This document shows positions 25,418 through 34,384 of a stretch of DNA of 64,000 bases, piece after piece. The stretch spans positions 434,001 through 498,000 of the forward strand of contig NZ_CP192600.1 of the NCBI RefSeq assembly GCF_050632395.1. The letters run 5' to 3'. The first letter of the stretch is position 1. Each line of letters opens with the position of its first letter. Below the pieces are notes generated by a model, which saw only the letters and a program-made list of their open reading frames with translations, ran no database searches and was not told where the DNA came from. A program made the position numbers and the translations under genes. The stretch is from JAUYQR01 sp050632395 (GTDB taxonomy: Bacteria > Pseudomonadota > Alphaproteobacteria > Rhodobacterales > Rhodobacteraceae).

Positions 25418-25876
25418 TCAGACCGCAAGCGCCGTGGTTTTCACCACCGTGCGAAGCGCAAAGCTTGACTGCATCTGCCGCACACCGGGCAGTCGGCTCA
25501 GGAACTGGCGGTGGATGCGGGCGAAATCCTCGGTATCCTCGGCCATGATCTTCAGCAGGTAATCCGCCGTCCCCGCCATCAGGTGGCACTCCAGCAGATC
25601 CGGCACCCGCGCAACCTCGCGCTCGAAGGCGTCAAGCAGGTCTTCGGCCTGACTTTGCAGGGTGATTTCCACGAACACCGTGGTCAGCCGCCCCATCTTG
25701 CGGGCATCCAGCAGCGCAACATAGCCTGCGATATACCCCTCCTCCTCCAGTCGCTGCACCCGGCGATGGCAGGCTGATGGCGACAGGTTCACCTGTTCGG
25801 ACAGTTCGGCATTGGTGATCCGCCCTTCCTTTTGCAGGACTGTCAGGATGCGGCGGTCGGTTGCGTCAAGATCCAT
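25418..25876 (-). CDS. Lrp/AsnC-family transcriptional regulator
   Basis: A 152-aa regulator. The N-terminal winged HTH (LDATDRRILTVLQKEGRITNAELSEQVNLS then HRRVQRLEEEGYI) precedes an RAM/ligand domain with CHLMAGTADYLLKIM. It diverges from alanine dehydrogenase across 150 bp, the classic arrangement of an Lrp-type activator (AldR) of ald that responds to alanine. The frame is open far upstream, but the ATG at 25876 (MDLDATDRRIL) matches the family start. Confidence 0.92.
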   Translation of the reverse strand: MDLDATDRRILTVLQKEGRITNAELSEQVNLSPSACHRRVQRLEEEGYIAGYVALLDARKMGRLTTVFVEITLQSQAEDLLDAFEREVARVPDLLECHLMAGTADYLLKIMAEDTEDFARIHRQFLSRLPGVRQMQSSFALRTVVKTTALAV

Positions 25877-26026
25877 GTTCGGTGCAAGTTTCTTCGGCTG
25901 GATGCGGAAATATCGGCAGAATCTACGCCATCCAACCCGACCCGTCACCCAGAATTCAAAGCATTTGCGAAGAAACAGGCAAAGACTGACCGCACAAGGG
26001 CCGCTTTGGCCCGCAGGGAGACAGCA
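25877..26026. promoter_or_regulatory. lrp/ald divergent intergenic region
   Basis: This 150-bp gap between the divergent regulator and ald is moderately AT-rich and should hold both promoters and the Lrp operator. I see no perfect long dyad. GGGAGA at 26017-26022 is the ald ribosome site. Assignment rests on gene arrangement. Confidence 0.45.
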
Positions 26027-27145
26027 ATGAAAATCGGTTGCCCGAAGGAAATCAAGCCGCAGGAATTCCGCGTCGGCATGACCCCGGATGCCGCGCGCGA
26101 AGCGGTGGCGCATGGCCATTCCGTGATGATCGAAACCAACGCCGGCACCGGCGCGGGCTTTTCTGACGCCGATTATCAGGCGGCGGGTGCAAAGATCGTC
26201 GGCACCGCCGAAGAGGTCTTCGCCGCCGCCGACATGATCGTCAAGGTCAAGGAACCGCAGGCTGTAGAGCGCAAGCGCCTGCGCGAGGGGCAGGTCTTGT
26301 TCACCTACCTCCACCTTGCCCCCGACCCGGAGCAGACGAAAGACCTTCTGGCCTCGGGCGTCACCGCCATCGCCTACGAGACGGTGACGGATGACCGTGG
26401 CGGCCTGCCGCTTCTGGCGCCGATGTCCGAGGTTGCGGGCCGTCTGGCGCCGCAGGTCGGGGCGTGGACGCTGCAAAAAGCCAACGGCGGGCGCGGCGTC
26501 CTGCTGGGCGGGGTGCCGGGCGTGTCGCCGGCTAAGGTGCTGGTCATTGGCGGCGGTGTCGTCGGCACCCACGCGGCCAAGGTTGCGGCCGGGATGGGCG
26601 CGGATGTCACCGTGCTTGACCGGTCGATCAACCGCCTGCGCTATCTGGATGACGTGTTCGGGCGCGACTTCAAGAACGCCTACGCCAGCGCCGGCAACAC
26701 AATCGCGCTTGCCCGCGAGGCCGACCTCATCATTGGTGCGGTGCTGATCCCCGGTGCCGCCGCGCCGAAATTGATCAGCCGCGCGCAACTGAAGGAGCTG
26801 AAGCCCGGCGCGGCGTTGGTTGACGTCGCCATCGACCAGGGTGGCTGCTTCGAGACGTCGCGCGCCACCACCCATCAGGACCCGATCTATGACGTAGACG
26901 GGATCATGCACTACTGCGTCGCCAACATGCCCGGCGCGGTGGCGCGCACCTCGACGCAAGCCTTGGGCAACGCGACAATGCCCTTCCTGCTGGCGCTGGC
27001 CGACAAGGGCTGGAAAAAGGCCTGCGCCGACGACAGGCACCTGCTGGCAGGCCTGAATACCCACAAGGGCAAGCTGACTTATGCCGCCGTCGGCGCGGCG
27101 CTTGGCCTGCCGGTAATCTCGGCCGCCGACGCGCTGGCGCATTGA
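26027..27145 (+). CDS. ald: Alanine dehydrogenase
   Basis: A 372-aa enzyme (EC 1.4.1.1) interconverting L-alanine and pyruvate plus ammonia with NAD. It has KIGCPKEIKPQEFRVGMTP, VKVKEPQ (substrate Lys), FTYLHLAPDP (catalytic His), the NAD motif VLVIGGGVVGTHAA and DVAIDQGGCFETS. Length is exactly that of the family. The ATG at 26027 follows GGGAGACAGCA; 65 upstream in-frame codons are intergenic. The divergent Lrp-type gene probably controls it. A strong terminator follows. Confidence 0.96.
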   Translation: MKIGCPKEIKPQEFRVGMTPDAAREAVAHGHSVMIETNAGTGAGFSDADYQAAGAKIVGTAEEVFAAADMIVKVKEPQAVERKRLREGQVLFTYLHLAPDPEQTKDLLASGVTAIAYETVTDDRGGLPLLAPMSEVAGRLAPQVGAWTLQKANGGRGVLLGGVPGVSPAKVLVIGGGVVGTHAAKVAAGMGADVTVLDRSINRLRYLDDVFGRDFKNAYASAGNTIALAREADLIIGAVLIPGAAAPKLISRAQLKELKPGAALVDVAIDQGGCFETSRATTHQDPIYDVDGIMHYCVANMPGAVARTSTQALGNATMPFLLALADKGWKKACADDRHLLAGLNTHKGKLTYAAVGAALGLPVISAADALAH

Positions 27146-27156
27146 TGTGAACGCAA

Positions 27157-27183
27157 AAGGCCCCCGATGCTGTCGGGGGCCTT
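27157..27183. terminator. Bidirectional intrinsic terminator, ald / mscL
   Basis: AAGGCCCCCGA, loop TGCTG, TCGGGGGCCTT: a perfect 11-bp stem between convergent ald and mscL (stop at 27202). Confidence 0.88.
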
Positions 27184-27201
27184 GGCAACGGCGTGTCGCG
27201 C

Positions 27202-27621
27202 TTACTTCTTCAGCTGGACGAGGATTTCTTTCAGGAGGTCCACTTCGGTCGGCCCGGCAGCAGCAGCCTCGGCTGCTTCCTTGCGTGCGGTCGCCTCTTT
27301 CAGCTTGTTCACCGCCTTGACCAGCAGGAACACCACCCATGCGATGATCAGGAAGTTGATCACCGCCGTGATGAACGCGCCGTAGGCAAAGACTGGCGCG
27401 CCAGCCTCTTTCGCCACGGCCAGCGAGGCCGGGTTGGTGCCGGAAAGGTCGATGAACAGGTTGGAGAAATCAACCCCGCCGGTCAAAAGACCGATCAGCG
27501 GATTGATCAGGTCGCCGACGAGCGAGTTGACGATGGCCGTAAAGGCCGCACCGATGATGATACCGACCGCAAGGTCGACCACATTCCCTTTGGCGATGAA
27601 CGCCTTGAATTCATTAAGCAT
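27202..27621 (-). CDS. mscL: Large-conductance mechanosensitive channel MscL
   Basis: A 139-aa two-transmembrane channel. MLNEFKAFIAKGNVVDLAVGIIIGAAFTAIVNSLV is the N-terminal amphipathic helix plus TM1, FAYGAFITAVINFLIIAWVVFLLVK is TM2, and a charged C-terminal helix follows (DLLKEILVQLKK). It opens under membrane tension to release solutes during osmotic downshock. Single gene. Confidence 0.96.
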   Translation of the reverse strand: MLNEFKAFIAKGNVVDLAVGIIIGAAFTAIVNSLVGDLINPLIGLLTGGVDFSNLFIDLSGTNPASLAVAKEAGAPVFAYGAFITAVINFLIIAWVVFLLVKAVNKLKEATARKEAAEAAAAGPTEVDLLKEILVQLKK

Positions 27622-27770
27622 TGCACGGTTCCCTTCGTTCTCTGCCTGGACGGCGGATGTTGTGTGTTGCGTAGCTGCACATAGCCGTGGCGACTATTGC
27701 ACAGCAGAGTTCGCTGTCGCACGGGGAATTTTCCCGTATCGTGCCGCAAATCCCACTGGAGGAATGCAAT

Positions 27771-28466
27771 TTGCCAAGCCTTGCCGATTATCCGATCACC
27801 CGGAAATGGCCGCCCCGCAATCCGGACGCGATCCAGCTTTATTCCTTGCCGACGCCGAATGGCGTGAAGGTCTCGATCGCGCTGGAGGAGGTGGGTCTCC
27901 CCTACGATGCCCACCTCGTCAACTTTGCCACGAACGACCAGACCAGCCCCGAATTCCTCAGCCTCAATCCGAACAATAAGATCCCGGCGATCATAGATCC
28001 GCACGGGCCGGGCGGGGTGCCGCTGGCGCTTTTTGAAAGCGGGGCGATCCTGATCTACATCGCCGAAAAGTCGGGCAAGTTGATGCCCGAGGGCAGCCGC
28101 TGGCAGGTGCTGCAATGGCTGATGTTCCAGATGGGTGGCATCGGCCCGATGTTCGGCCAGCTTGGCTATTTTCACTACTTTGCCGGGAAAGACATCAGCG
28201 ACCCTCGCCCAAAGGAGCGCTACCGCGCCGAAGTGGAACGGCTTTTGAAGGTGCTGGATGGCGCGCTTGCCGACAAGGTCTGGATTGCCGGCGATTACTC
28301 CATTGCCGACATCGCCATCGGGCCGTGGTTGCGGACCTTGCGTGATTTCTACAAGGCCGCCGACATCGCCGGCTGGGATCACCTGAAGCATGTCCCGGCC
28401 TATCTTGACCGGTTCCTTGCCCGCCCGGCAGTGCAGCGCGGCCTGCTGCAACCACCGCGCGCCTGA
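27771..28466 (+). CDS. Glutathione S-transferase family protein (YfcG-like)
   Basis: A 231-aa GST with a thioredoxin-like N-domain (IQLYSLPTPNGVKVSIALEEVGLPYDAHLV, LNPNNKIPAIIDP, FESGAILIYIAEKSGKL) and an all-helical C-domain (WIAGDYSIADIAIGPWL). The TPNG active-site turn is typical of YfcG/YghU disulfide-bond oxidoreductases. The TTG at 27771 is preferred because GGAGG (27758-27762) sits 8 bases upstream; an ATG at 27687 would add 28 residues with no family match. It converges with flgI with a 3-bp gap. Confidence 0.85.
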   Translation: MPSLADYPITRKWPPRNPDAIQLYSLPTPNGVKVSIALEEVGLPYDAHLVNFATNDQTSPEFLSLNPNNKIPAIIDPHGPGGVPLALFESGAILIYIAEKSGKLMPEGSRWQVLQWLMFQMGGIGPMFGQLGYFHYFAGKDISDPRPKERYRAEVERLLKVLDGALADKVWIAGDYSIADIAIGPWLRTLRDFYKAADIAGWDHLKHVPAYLDRFLARPAVQRGLLQPPRA

Positions 28467-28469
28467 CGC

Positions 28470-29561
28470 TCAGTTCACCAGAAACTCCGCGTGCAGCGCG
28501 CCGGCGGCGTTGATGCTTTTCAGGATGTCGATCATGTCGTGGGGGGCCACGCCCAGCGCGTTCAGTCCGGCCACCACTTCTGCCAGACTGGTGCCGCCCT
28601 GCACTTCGGCCAGCCCGCTGCCGCCCTTGCCGATATCGGTGCGCGTGCGCGGAACCACCACAGTCTCGCCCTCGCTGAACGGGTTCGGTTGCACCACCAT
28701 CGGGCTTTCCTCGATCCGCAGGGTCAGGTTGCCCTGCGCCACCGCGACCCGGCTGATCCGCACATCCTGCCCCATGACGATGGTGCCGGACCGCTGGTCG
28801 ACCACGACCCGGGCCCGCGTTTCCGGCTCGACCATGATGCCCTCGATCCGGCTGAGGACATGCGCTGGCGACGGCATTCTTGCGGCCGGAATGTCGATGC
28901 TGACGGTGCCTGAATCCAGCATACGGGCGATGCCACGGCCAAATTCGGCGTTGACCGCGCGTTCGATGCGTTCGGCGGTGGTGAAATCTGCGGTCTTCAA
29001 GGCCATCCGCAATTCGGTCAGGCCGGCGAAATCGAACTCCACCTCGCGTTCCACCCGCGCGCCCGAAGGGATCACCCCGGCGGTCGGCACGCCTTGCACC
29101 ACGCGCGCCGCGTCGCCCTCTGCCACCACGCCACCGGCGATGATGGTGCCTTGCGCCACGGCATAGATCTGCCCGTCGGCCCCGTTCAGGGGTGTCATGA
29201 TCAGTGTGCCGCCAAGCAGGCTTTTCGCATCCCCGATGGCTGATACGGTCACGTCGATGCGCGCGCCAGACCGGGCAAAGGCCGGCAGCGCCGCCGTCAC
29301 GAACACCGCCGCCACGTTCTTTGGCCGGAACTCCTCGCCCGTCACGTTTGCGCCCAGCCGCTCCAGCAGGTTGGCCATGATCTCTTCGGTAAAGGGCGCG
29401 TTGCGGATGCCGTCGCCGGTGCCGTTCAGCCCGACGACCAGCCCGTAGCCCACAAGGTCGTTGCCGCGCACACCGTCGAATTCAACCAGATCCTTGATGC
29501 GGATCGGTTCGGCCACCGCCATGCCGGCGGTCAGCAGGAAGGCAAGGATCAGACGGATCAT
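28470..29561 (-). CDS. flgI: Flagellar P-ring protein FlgI
   Basis: A 363-aa protein with a cleavable signal peptide (ending MAVA, then EPIRIKDLV). DLVEFDGVRGNDLVGYGLVVGLNGTGDG is the invariant FlgI N-terminus, and TSLAEVVAGLNALGVAPHDMIDILKSINAAGALHAEF its C-terminus. It forms the peptidoglycan ring of the flagellar basal body. It is the last gene of a leftward flgE-flgK-flgL-flgI run and overlaps flgL by 4 bp. Confidence 0.97.
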   Translation of the reverse strand: MIRLILAFLLTAGMAVAEPIRIKDLVEFDGVRGNDLVGYGLVVGLNGTGDGIRNAPFTEEIMANLLERLGANVTGEEFRPKNVAAVFVTAALPAFARSGARIDVTVSAIGDAKSLLGGTLIMTPLNGADGQIYAVAQGTIIAGGVVAEGDAARVVQGVPTAGVIPSGARVEREVEFDFAGLTELRMALKTADFTTAERIERAVNAEFGRGIARMLDSGTVSIDIPAARMPSPAHVLSRIEGIMVEPETRARVVVDQRSGTIVMGQDVRISRVAVAQGNLTLRIEESPMVVQPNPFSEGETVVVPRTRTDIGKGGSGLAEVQGGTSLAEVVAGLNALGVAPHDMIDILKSINAAGALHAEFLVN

Positions 29562-30559
29562 CGGATATACTCGGCAAGGTTAAGCCGCGAAACGCGGGAG
29601 GTGACGAGGTAAAGCGCTTCAAGCGCCGCCTGTAGTTCCTCAAGGCGCGAGGCAGCCTCGTAGGGATCGACCGTGGCAATACCGCTGCGCGCGATCATGA
29701 GCGCGCTGTCTTCGGCGCCGTTACGGGTGCTGGCGGTTTCGATCTGCGCTTCGACGATGCCGATGTGCGCCGCAAGGCCGACCCGCGCATCCTCGCTGTT
29801 TTGCAGCATCAACCCGGCACGGTTCGCCAGATCGACGCGGGCGCTGGGCTGCGCATTCATCAGCCCCCGATCCAGCAGCGCGGCCATTGCCAGCCCCGCC
29901 AGCGTATCCCGGAACGCAGGGTCCAGCGCGGTCACGGCCAGATCGGCGCTTTCTCCGGGGGCGATCGGGACCGGCGCCTGTGCCGCCCCGCCCCGGTAGA
30001 ACGTGCCGTAGCCTGCCGGGTCGGCGAACCACCCGCGAACGGCGGTCTCGATGGCATCGGATGTGGTCGCGCCGGTCACTGCGGTCTCCAGCGCGCCCAA
30101 CAATTCTTCCGCGCTGCCAAGCGGCGAAACTCCGGTCTCGACCCCGGACAGGACCGACCGTCCGGCCACCTGCGTGTTGATCGCCCCAAGTGCGGTATCC
30201 AGCCGCGCCCGGGCTTCGGCGGCGGCGGTGTTGACCTGCGACGGGGTGGTCATGCTGGCCGCCCTCAGGAGCGAGGTCGCGGTGGGCCCCGCAACGCTGG
30301 TCAGTGTGGCGAGCGTCGTCTGCATTGCGCCCGACAGGAAGCCGGCGTCGGCGGCGGTTGACCGATACGCCGCCAGCCGCCCAAGACTGGCATCAAGCGC
30401 CGCAAGCGTGGTCAGGTCGCCCCGGACGGCGGCCGCAGTGTCGGTCTGGCGGCCGGTCACCACCTCGGTGCTGGCGCGCTGCATGTCGGCCTTCAGCGCG
30501 GCGCCCTGCCGTTGCAGGATCGAGGTCAGGCTGGCGTCGCCGATGCTGATGCGGTTCAT
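29558..30559 (-). CDS. flgL: Flagellar hook-associated protein 3 FlgL (flagellin family)
   Basis: A 333-aa flagellin-like protein that joins hook and filament. The N-terminal helix (ILQRQGAALKADMQRASTEVVTGRQTD) and the C-terminal helix (EAASRLEELQAALEALYLVTSRVSRLNLAEYI) give the coiled-coil D0/D1 domains. It overlaps flgK and flgI by 4 bp each. No signal peptide, as expected for flagellar type III export. Confidence 0.93.
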   Translation of the reverse strand: MNRISIGDASLTSILQRQGAALKADMQRASTEVVTGRQTDTAAAVRGDLTTLAALDASLGRLAAYRSTAADAGFLSGAMQTTLATLTSVAGPTATSLLRAASMTTPSQVNTAAAEARARLDTALGAINTQVAGRSVLSGVETGVSPLGSAEELLGALETAVTGATTSDAIETAVRGWFADPAGYGTFYRGGAAQAPVPIAPGESADLAVTALDPAFRDTLAGLAMAALLDRGLMNAQPSARVDLANRAGLMLQNSEDARVGLAAHIGIVEAQIETASTRNGAEDSALMIARSGIATVDPYEAASRLEELQAALEALYLVTSRVSRLNLAEYIR

Positions 30560-32019
30560 GATCCCAGCCCGATCAGCGTGTTGATCATGTCGCTTACCGT
30601 CTGGATCACCTTGGCGTTCGCCGCGTAGTTCTTTTCGATTACCAGCAGCATCTGCATCTCCTGATCGGTATCGACGCCGTCTTGCCTTTCCAGATCAGAC
30701 AGCGCCGAGAGCCGGGCCGCCGTGAAGCTGGCCTGACTGTCTGCGCCAAGCCTTCGGGTCGCGGTGTCGGACAGCACGTCTGCCATCAGTCCCGCAAGGC
30801 TGCGCGACCCGGCGATGAACCCGGGCGAGGCAAGCGGGCGCGCCGCCGAAAGCGCCTGACCAAGGCCAACCAGCAGGCTGCCGTTGCCGGGCGGGCCTGC
30901 CGTCACAGCACCAAGACCATCGCGCAGCCGGAAAAGTGCACCGCCCTGTGCGGGATCGACCGCTGCGTTCAGCCGCAGTCGCCCGGCAAGGCCGACCTCG
31001 TCCGTCGGCACCAGAGGAAGGCCCCGGTCGGTGAACAGCCCCGGTGCGCCGGGGGCAAGCGTCGGATCAAGCCCGCTCTGCGAGAAGCGCTCGACCAGAT
31101 CGCGGGCCACCGCGTCCAGCCGCCCCTGCGCCGACACGGCCAGATCGTCGCGTATGGCGAACAACGCGGCCAGTTTGCCGCCAAGGATCGGACTACCGAT
31201 CCCGGCCGTATCGACGGCGCGCCCGTTCACCGTCAGTCCTGAAAGCGCGCCGCTGGCTTGTGTCATGTCGGGCGTGATCGTGTTGGTGGGCGTAAACCCC
31301 AGCACTACCGCGGTGCCATCGACCAACGCGACGCCCCCGAGGGTGTAAAGGGCCACCTGGTTCGGGCCGCGCGGCATTTCCCGCAGCGGGACGATCTGGG
31401 CGACCCCGTCGATCAGTTTCTGGCGCTGATCCAACAAGGCGGACACGTCATAACCGGCGGCGGAAAAGCTGCGCAATTCGGTGTTCAGCTCATGGATCTG
31501 GCCCAGTGCGCCATTCAGCCGGTCGACCTCGGTGCCGATGTCGCGGTCGGCGGTGGCGCGGGCCGACTTAATGTCCTGCGAGGCTGTATTCAGCCCCGCG
31601 GCAAGGGACTGTGCCGACGCGGCAACCGCGGCCAGCCGGGCATCGACATCCGGTCGGCCAGACGCCTCGATCAAGGCGCGCTCCAGCGCGGCGATCCGGG
31701 CCGGGATCGACCCCGGTTCCTCGGGCAGGCCGATGGCGTCTTCGACCCTGCCAAGGAAGGTGGCCGTGGTGCTGCGCTCGCCGTCACCGGCCTGCGACAG
31801 GCGGCGCTCGTTGATCAGGAACTGGTCTACATCGCGGCTGATGCCCAGCACGGCCACGCCCTGCCCGGTACCGGCCAGCACCGCTGCGCCCAATTGCACC
31901 TCGCGTCGGGCATAGCCCGGCGTCGTCGCGTTCGCCACGTTCGACGACAGCACCTCCGCCTGACGCGAGGTGGCGCTGAGGCCGCTCAGGGCGCTCGACA
32001 GGGCTGAGGTGATGCTCAT
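30556..32019 (-). CDS. flgK: Flagellar hook-associated protein 1 FlgK
   Basis: A 487-aa hook-filament junction protein. The N-terminal rod/hook domain reads LSSNVANATTPGYARREVQL, and the C-terminus DTDQEMQMLLVIEKNYAANAKVIQTVSDMINTLI is the conserved coiled coil shared with FlgE. A long variable middle includes RLNGALGQIHELNTELRS helices. It starts 9 bp after flgE and overlaps flgL by 4 bp. Confidence 0.95.
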   Translation of the reverse strand: MSITSALSSALSGLSATSRQAEVLSSNVANATTPGYARREVQLGAAVLAGTGQGVAVLGISRDVDQFLINERRLSQAGDGERSTTATFLGRVEDAIGLPEEPGSIPARIAALERALIEASGRPDVDARLAAVAASAQSLAAGLNTASQDIKSARATADRDIGTEVDRLNGALGQIHELNTELRSFSAAGYDVSALLDQRQKLIDGVAQIVPLREMPRGPNQVALYTLGGVALVDGTAVVLGFTPTNTITPDMTQASGALSGLTVNGRAVDTAGIGSPILGGKLAALFAIRDDLAVSAQGRLDAVARDLVERFSQSGLDPTLAPGAPGLFTDRGLPLVPTDEVGLAGRLRLNAAVDPAQGGALFRLRDGLGAVTAGPPGNGSLLVGLGQALSAARPLASPGFIAGSRSLAGLMADVLSDTATRRLGADSQASFTAARLSALSDLERQDGVDTDQEMQMLLVIEKNYAANAKVIQTVSDMINTLIGLGS

Positions 32020-32028
32020 GCCCTAGGC

Positions 32029-33336
32029 CTAGCGCTTGATGTTCGTGGTTTCCTGCAACATCTCGTCCACCGTCTGGATCACCTTGGCGTTCGAAGAATA
32101 GGCCCGCTGCGTCTGGATCAATGCGGTCAGTTCCGCAGCCACGTCGGTTTTCGACCCTTCGCGCGAATAGCCTTGCACCGATCCGGTCGGCCCGCTGCCC
32201 GCATCCCAAAGGAAGAACGACCCCGATTCCGGCGACACCTGGTAGGTCTGGTTCGACATCGACAGAAGTCCGTTGGGGTTGGGCACGTCGACCAGCGGAA
32301 TCTGGTAAAGCCGCCGCGTGAAGCCGGTGTCGTAGGTGGCGTTCACATAACCCTTCTCGTCCACCTCGACGTTCGTCAGGTTGCCGACCGGCGAGCCGTT
32401 CTTGGTGATCGAAACCGGTGCGAAATTGTCTGAAAGCTGCGTCAGGCCGTTCGGATCGCCCAGCCGCCCGACACCCACGCTCATCGGACCGCCGGCGACG
32501 ATCAGGTCAAGCGTGCCATCGGCGGCGTTGTAAGCCCCGCCCGACACCACCACGACCGAGGCGAGCGTGCCCCCGGCGCCGCGCGAATCGTCGAAGGTCA
32601 GGGTGTATTCACCGATCAGCGCGTTGGCCGAGGCCGAGTCGCGCACCTGCATTGTCCACTGGTTCGACGATCCGGCCGCCGGGACGATCGGCGTGAACGT
32701 GACCTGCAGCGATTCCGACGTGCCGAGGTTGCCGAAGTATTCCACCGCAAGCGGCTGCGGCGTGGCGGTCGACCCCGCAACCGTCTGGGTCGCGGGCAGG
32801 TTGACGCCTAGTGTGATCGCCGTCGTCGGGTCGCCCGCGGTCTGGTTGGTGTTGATCACGATGGGCACCAGCCCGGTCATCGTATCCCGCGGCAACGACG
32901 GGATCGAGCCGTCGGCATCGGCGGGCCAGCCCATCAGCACAAGGCCCGAATCGGTCTTCAGCACACCTTCGGCATCGGTGCGAAAGCTGCCGGTGCGGGT
33001 CATGAACAGGGCCGTGTCGCTGGTGGCGTTGCCCAGCGACACGTCCTGGATCACCGGCAACATGCCGCGCCCGGCGATCGCGATATCCAGCGCGTTGCCG
33101 GTGCCGACCAGATCGCCCCGCTCTTCGATCAGGCGGGTGGTTGTCGCACGCACACCGCCAGCCGAATACGACCCGGCATTGCGCGAGCTGGTGATGACCA
33201 TGCTGGTGAAATCGGTCGAGGCCCGCTTGTAGCCATAGGTGCCGGAGTTCGCGATATTGTCGGAAATCGAGGCGAGGCGGGTCGCATTCGCGTTCAACCC
33301 GGCCACGCCCGCGCTGAGCGAGGAGGAAATTGTCAT
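32029..33336 (-). CDS. flgE: Flagellar hook protein FlgE
   Basis: A 435-aa axial protein. It starts with LSAGVAGLNANATRLASISDNIANSGTYGYKRA (flagellar rod/hook N-domain) and ends with AELTALIQTQRAYSSNAKVIQTVDEMLQETTNIKR. The middle holds the hook D1/D2 region (EYFGNLGTSESLQVTFTPI). It is first of the flgEKLI operon. A CtrA-like box lies 60-75 bases upstream at 33395-33409. Confidence 0.96.
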   Translation of the reverse strand: MTISSSLSAGVAGLNANATRLASISDNIANSGTYGYKRASTDFTSMVITSSRNAGSYSAGGVRATTTRLIEERGDLVGTGNALDIAIAGRGMLPVIQDVSLGNATSDTALFMTRTGSFRTDAEGVLKTDSGLVLMGWPADADGSIPSLPRDTMTGLVPIVINTNQTAGDPTTAITLGVNLPATQTVAGSTATPQPLAVEYFGNLGTSESLQVTFTPIVPAAGSSNQWTMQVRDSASANALIGEYTLTFDDSRGAGGTLASVVVVSGGAYNAADGTLDLIVAGGPMSVGVGRLGDPNGLTQLSDNFAPVSITKNGSPVGNLTNVEVDEKGYVNATYDTGFTRRLYQIPLVDVPNPNGLLSMSNQTYQVSPESGSFFLWDAGSGPTGSVQGYSREGSKTDVAAELTALIQTQRAYSSNAKVIQTVDEMLQETTNIKR

Positions 33337-33394
33337 GGGAAAAGCGCCTTTCTGCTGCTTCGACTCCTGATCAGGCGAAGCTGCACCTGGCGGC

Positions 33395-33409
33395 TTAAGA
33401 TAGGCCTAA
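33395..33409. promoter_or_regulatory. CtrA-like box upstream of flgE
   Basis: TTAA-GATAGGC-CTAA on the plus strand (TTAG-n7-TTAA on the flgE strand) matches the CtrA site TTAA-n7-TTAA with one mismatch. It is in the 96-bp gap before flgE, about 59-73 bases from the start codon, where an activator could sit. Function is inferred from the known CtrA control of flagellar genes in Rhodobacterales. Confidence 0.5.
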
Positions 33410-33432
33410 CGTCTAAAATCTTATGTTTCGCG

Positions 33433-34263
33433 TCACCGGTCCCTCCGCAGCAGGATGATTTCCAGCCGGTTGTTGCGGATTGCCGCCGGGTCCGAGGTGG
33501 CAGGTTTGCGGTCGGCAAATCCTGACACCCGCTGCATCCGATCAGGCGCGATGCCGGCGTCTTCCAGATATGTCCGCATCGCCTGCGCCCGCGCGGCCGA
33601 CATGTCCCAGACCGGGTTGTCGACCAGCGTCACCGGATAGGCGCGCATGTGGCCGTTCACGGCCATTTCGTTCGTGGTCAGGTTCAACACCTCTGACAAC
33701 AGGTCGGCAATCGCCAGGATCACCGGTTCCGGTTCGTTGGCCTCGGTGAACAGCGGCGCCCCTTCGACATCGAAGATCTCGATCACCAGCCCCTCGTCGG
33801 TGACGCGGGTGATGACGTGGCGCAAAAGCTGCTCCATCGTGTTGCTTTCGCCACCCCGAGCCAGCAACGCGCGTTCCACATCCTTAAGCTCGGAGGGCGC
33901 GTCGCCTTCGCCAGCGGTGCCGTCGTCGTTGGCCGCCGTGGCCGATGCGGCGCTTTTGGTTGCGGTGGCACCGGTTCCGCTATGCGCCAGCGTTTGTTCG
34001 GAAAACACGGAATCGCCGCCAAATGCGCCGTCGCCACCGCCCGAAATGCGGTTCACCGGGATCGTCGGATTGAAGTAATCCGAAATCCCCTTGCGCTGTT
34101 TTTCCGTTGTCGCGTTCAACAGCCACATCAGCAGGAAGAACGCCATCATGGCGGTCACAAAATCGGCATAGGCCACTTTCCACGCCCCACCGTGGTGCCC
34201 GCCCGCCTTGATGATCTTCTTCCGTTTGATGATGACTGGCGCGGCATTCCCAAGCCCTGCCAT
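33433..34263 (-). CDS. motB: Flagellar motor stator protein MotB
   Basis: A 276-aa protein. The N-terminal KRKKIIKAGGHHGGAWKVAYADFVTAMMAFFLLMWLLNA is the single transmembrane helix with its proton-carrying Asp in YADFVTAMMAF. The plug-region residues follow in KGISDYFNP. The C-terminal OmpA/MotB peptidoglycan-binding domain has MSAARAQAMRTYLEDAGI and IRNNRLEIILLRR. The linker is long and Ala/Glu/Asp-rich. No motA is adjacent, so it is encoded elsewhere. The ATG at 34263 begins MAGLGNAAPVI. It lies upstream of flgE on the same strand. Confidence 0.93.
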   Translation of the reverse strand: MAGLGNAAPVIIKRKKIIKAGGHHGGAWKVAYADFVTAMMAFFLLMWLLNATTEKQRKGISDYFNPTIPVNRISGGGDGAFGGDSVFSEQTLAHSGTGATATKSAASATAANDDGTAGEGDAPSELKDVERALLARGGESNTMEQLLRHVITRVTDEGLVIEIFDVEGAPLFTEANEPEPVILAIADLLSEVLNLTTNEMAVNGHMRAYPVTLVDNPVWDMSAARAQAMRTYLEDAGIAPDRMQRVSGFADRKPATSDPAAIRNNRLEIILLRRDR

Positions 34264-34307
34264 CGTCACACCCAAAACTACCCGAACCAAGGGATAGCAA
34301 GTCAGGC

Positions 34308-34322
34308 TTTAGGCGGCCTTAA
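34308..34322. promoter_or_regulatory. CtrA-like box upstream of motB
   Basis: TTTA-GGCGGCC-TTAA differs from TTAA-n7-TTAA at one position. It lies 45-59 bases upstream of the motB ATG. With the box before flgE it suggests a shared regulator for motB and the hook operon. Confidence 0.42.
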
Positions 34323-34384
34323 CACTTAGGGTTTTAGCCAAGTGTCGCAGTTTCGCCGCGATCCGCTCAGGGGGCCGGAGTGCA

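Noticed and set aside
25877..27340. Upstream part of a long minus-strand frame continuous with the Lrp gene
   Set aside because: It covers ald antisense. The Lrp family start is at 25876 and the extension has no homologous look.
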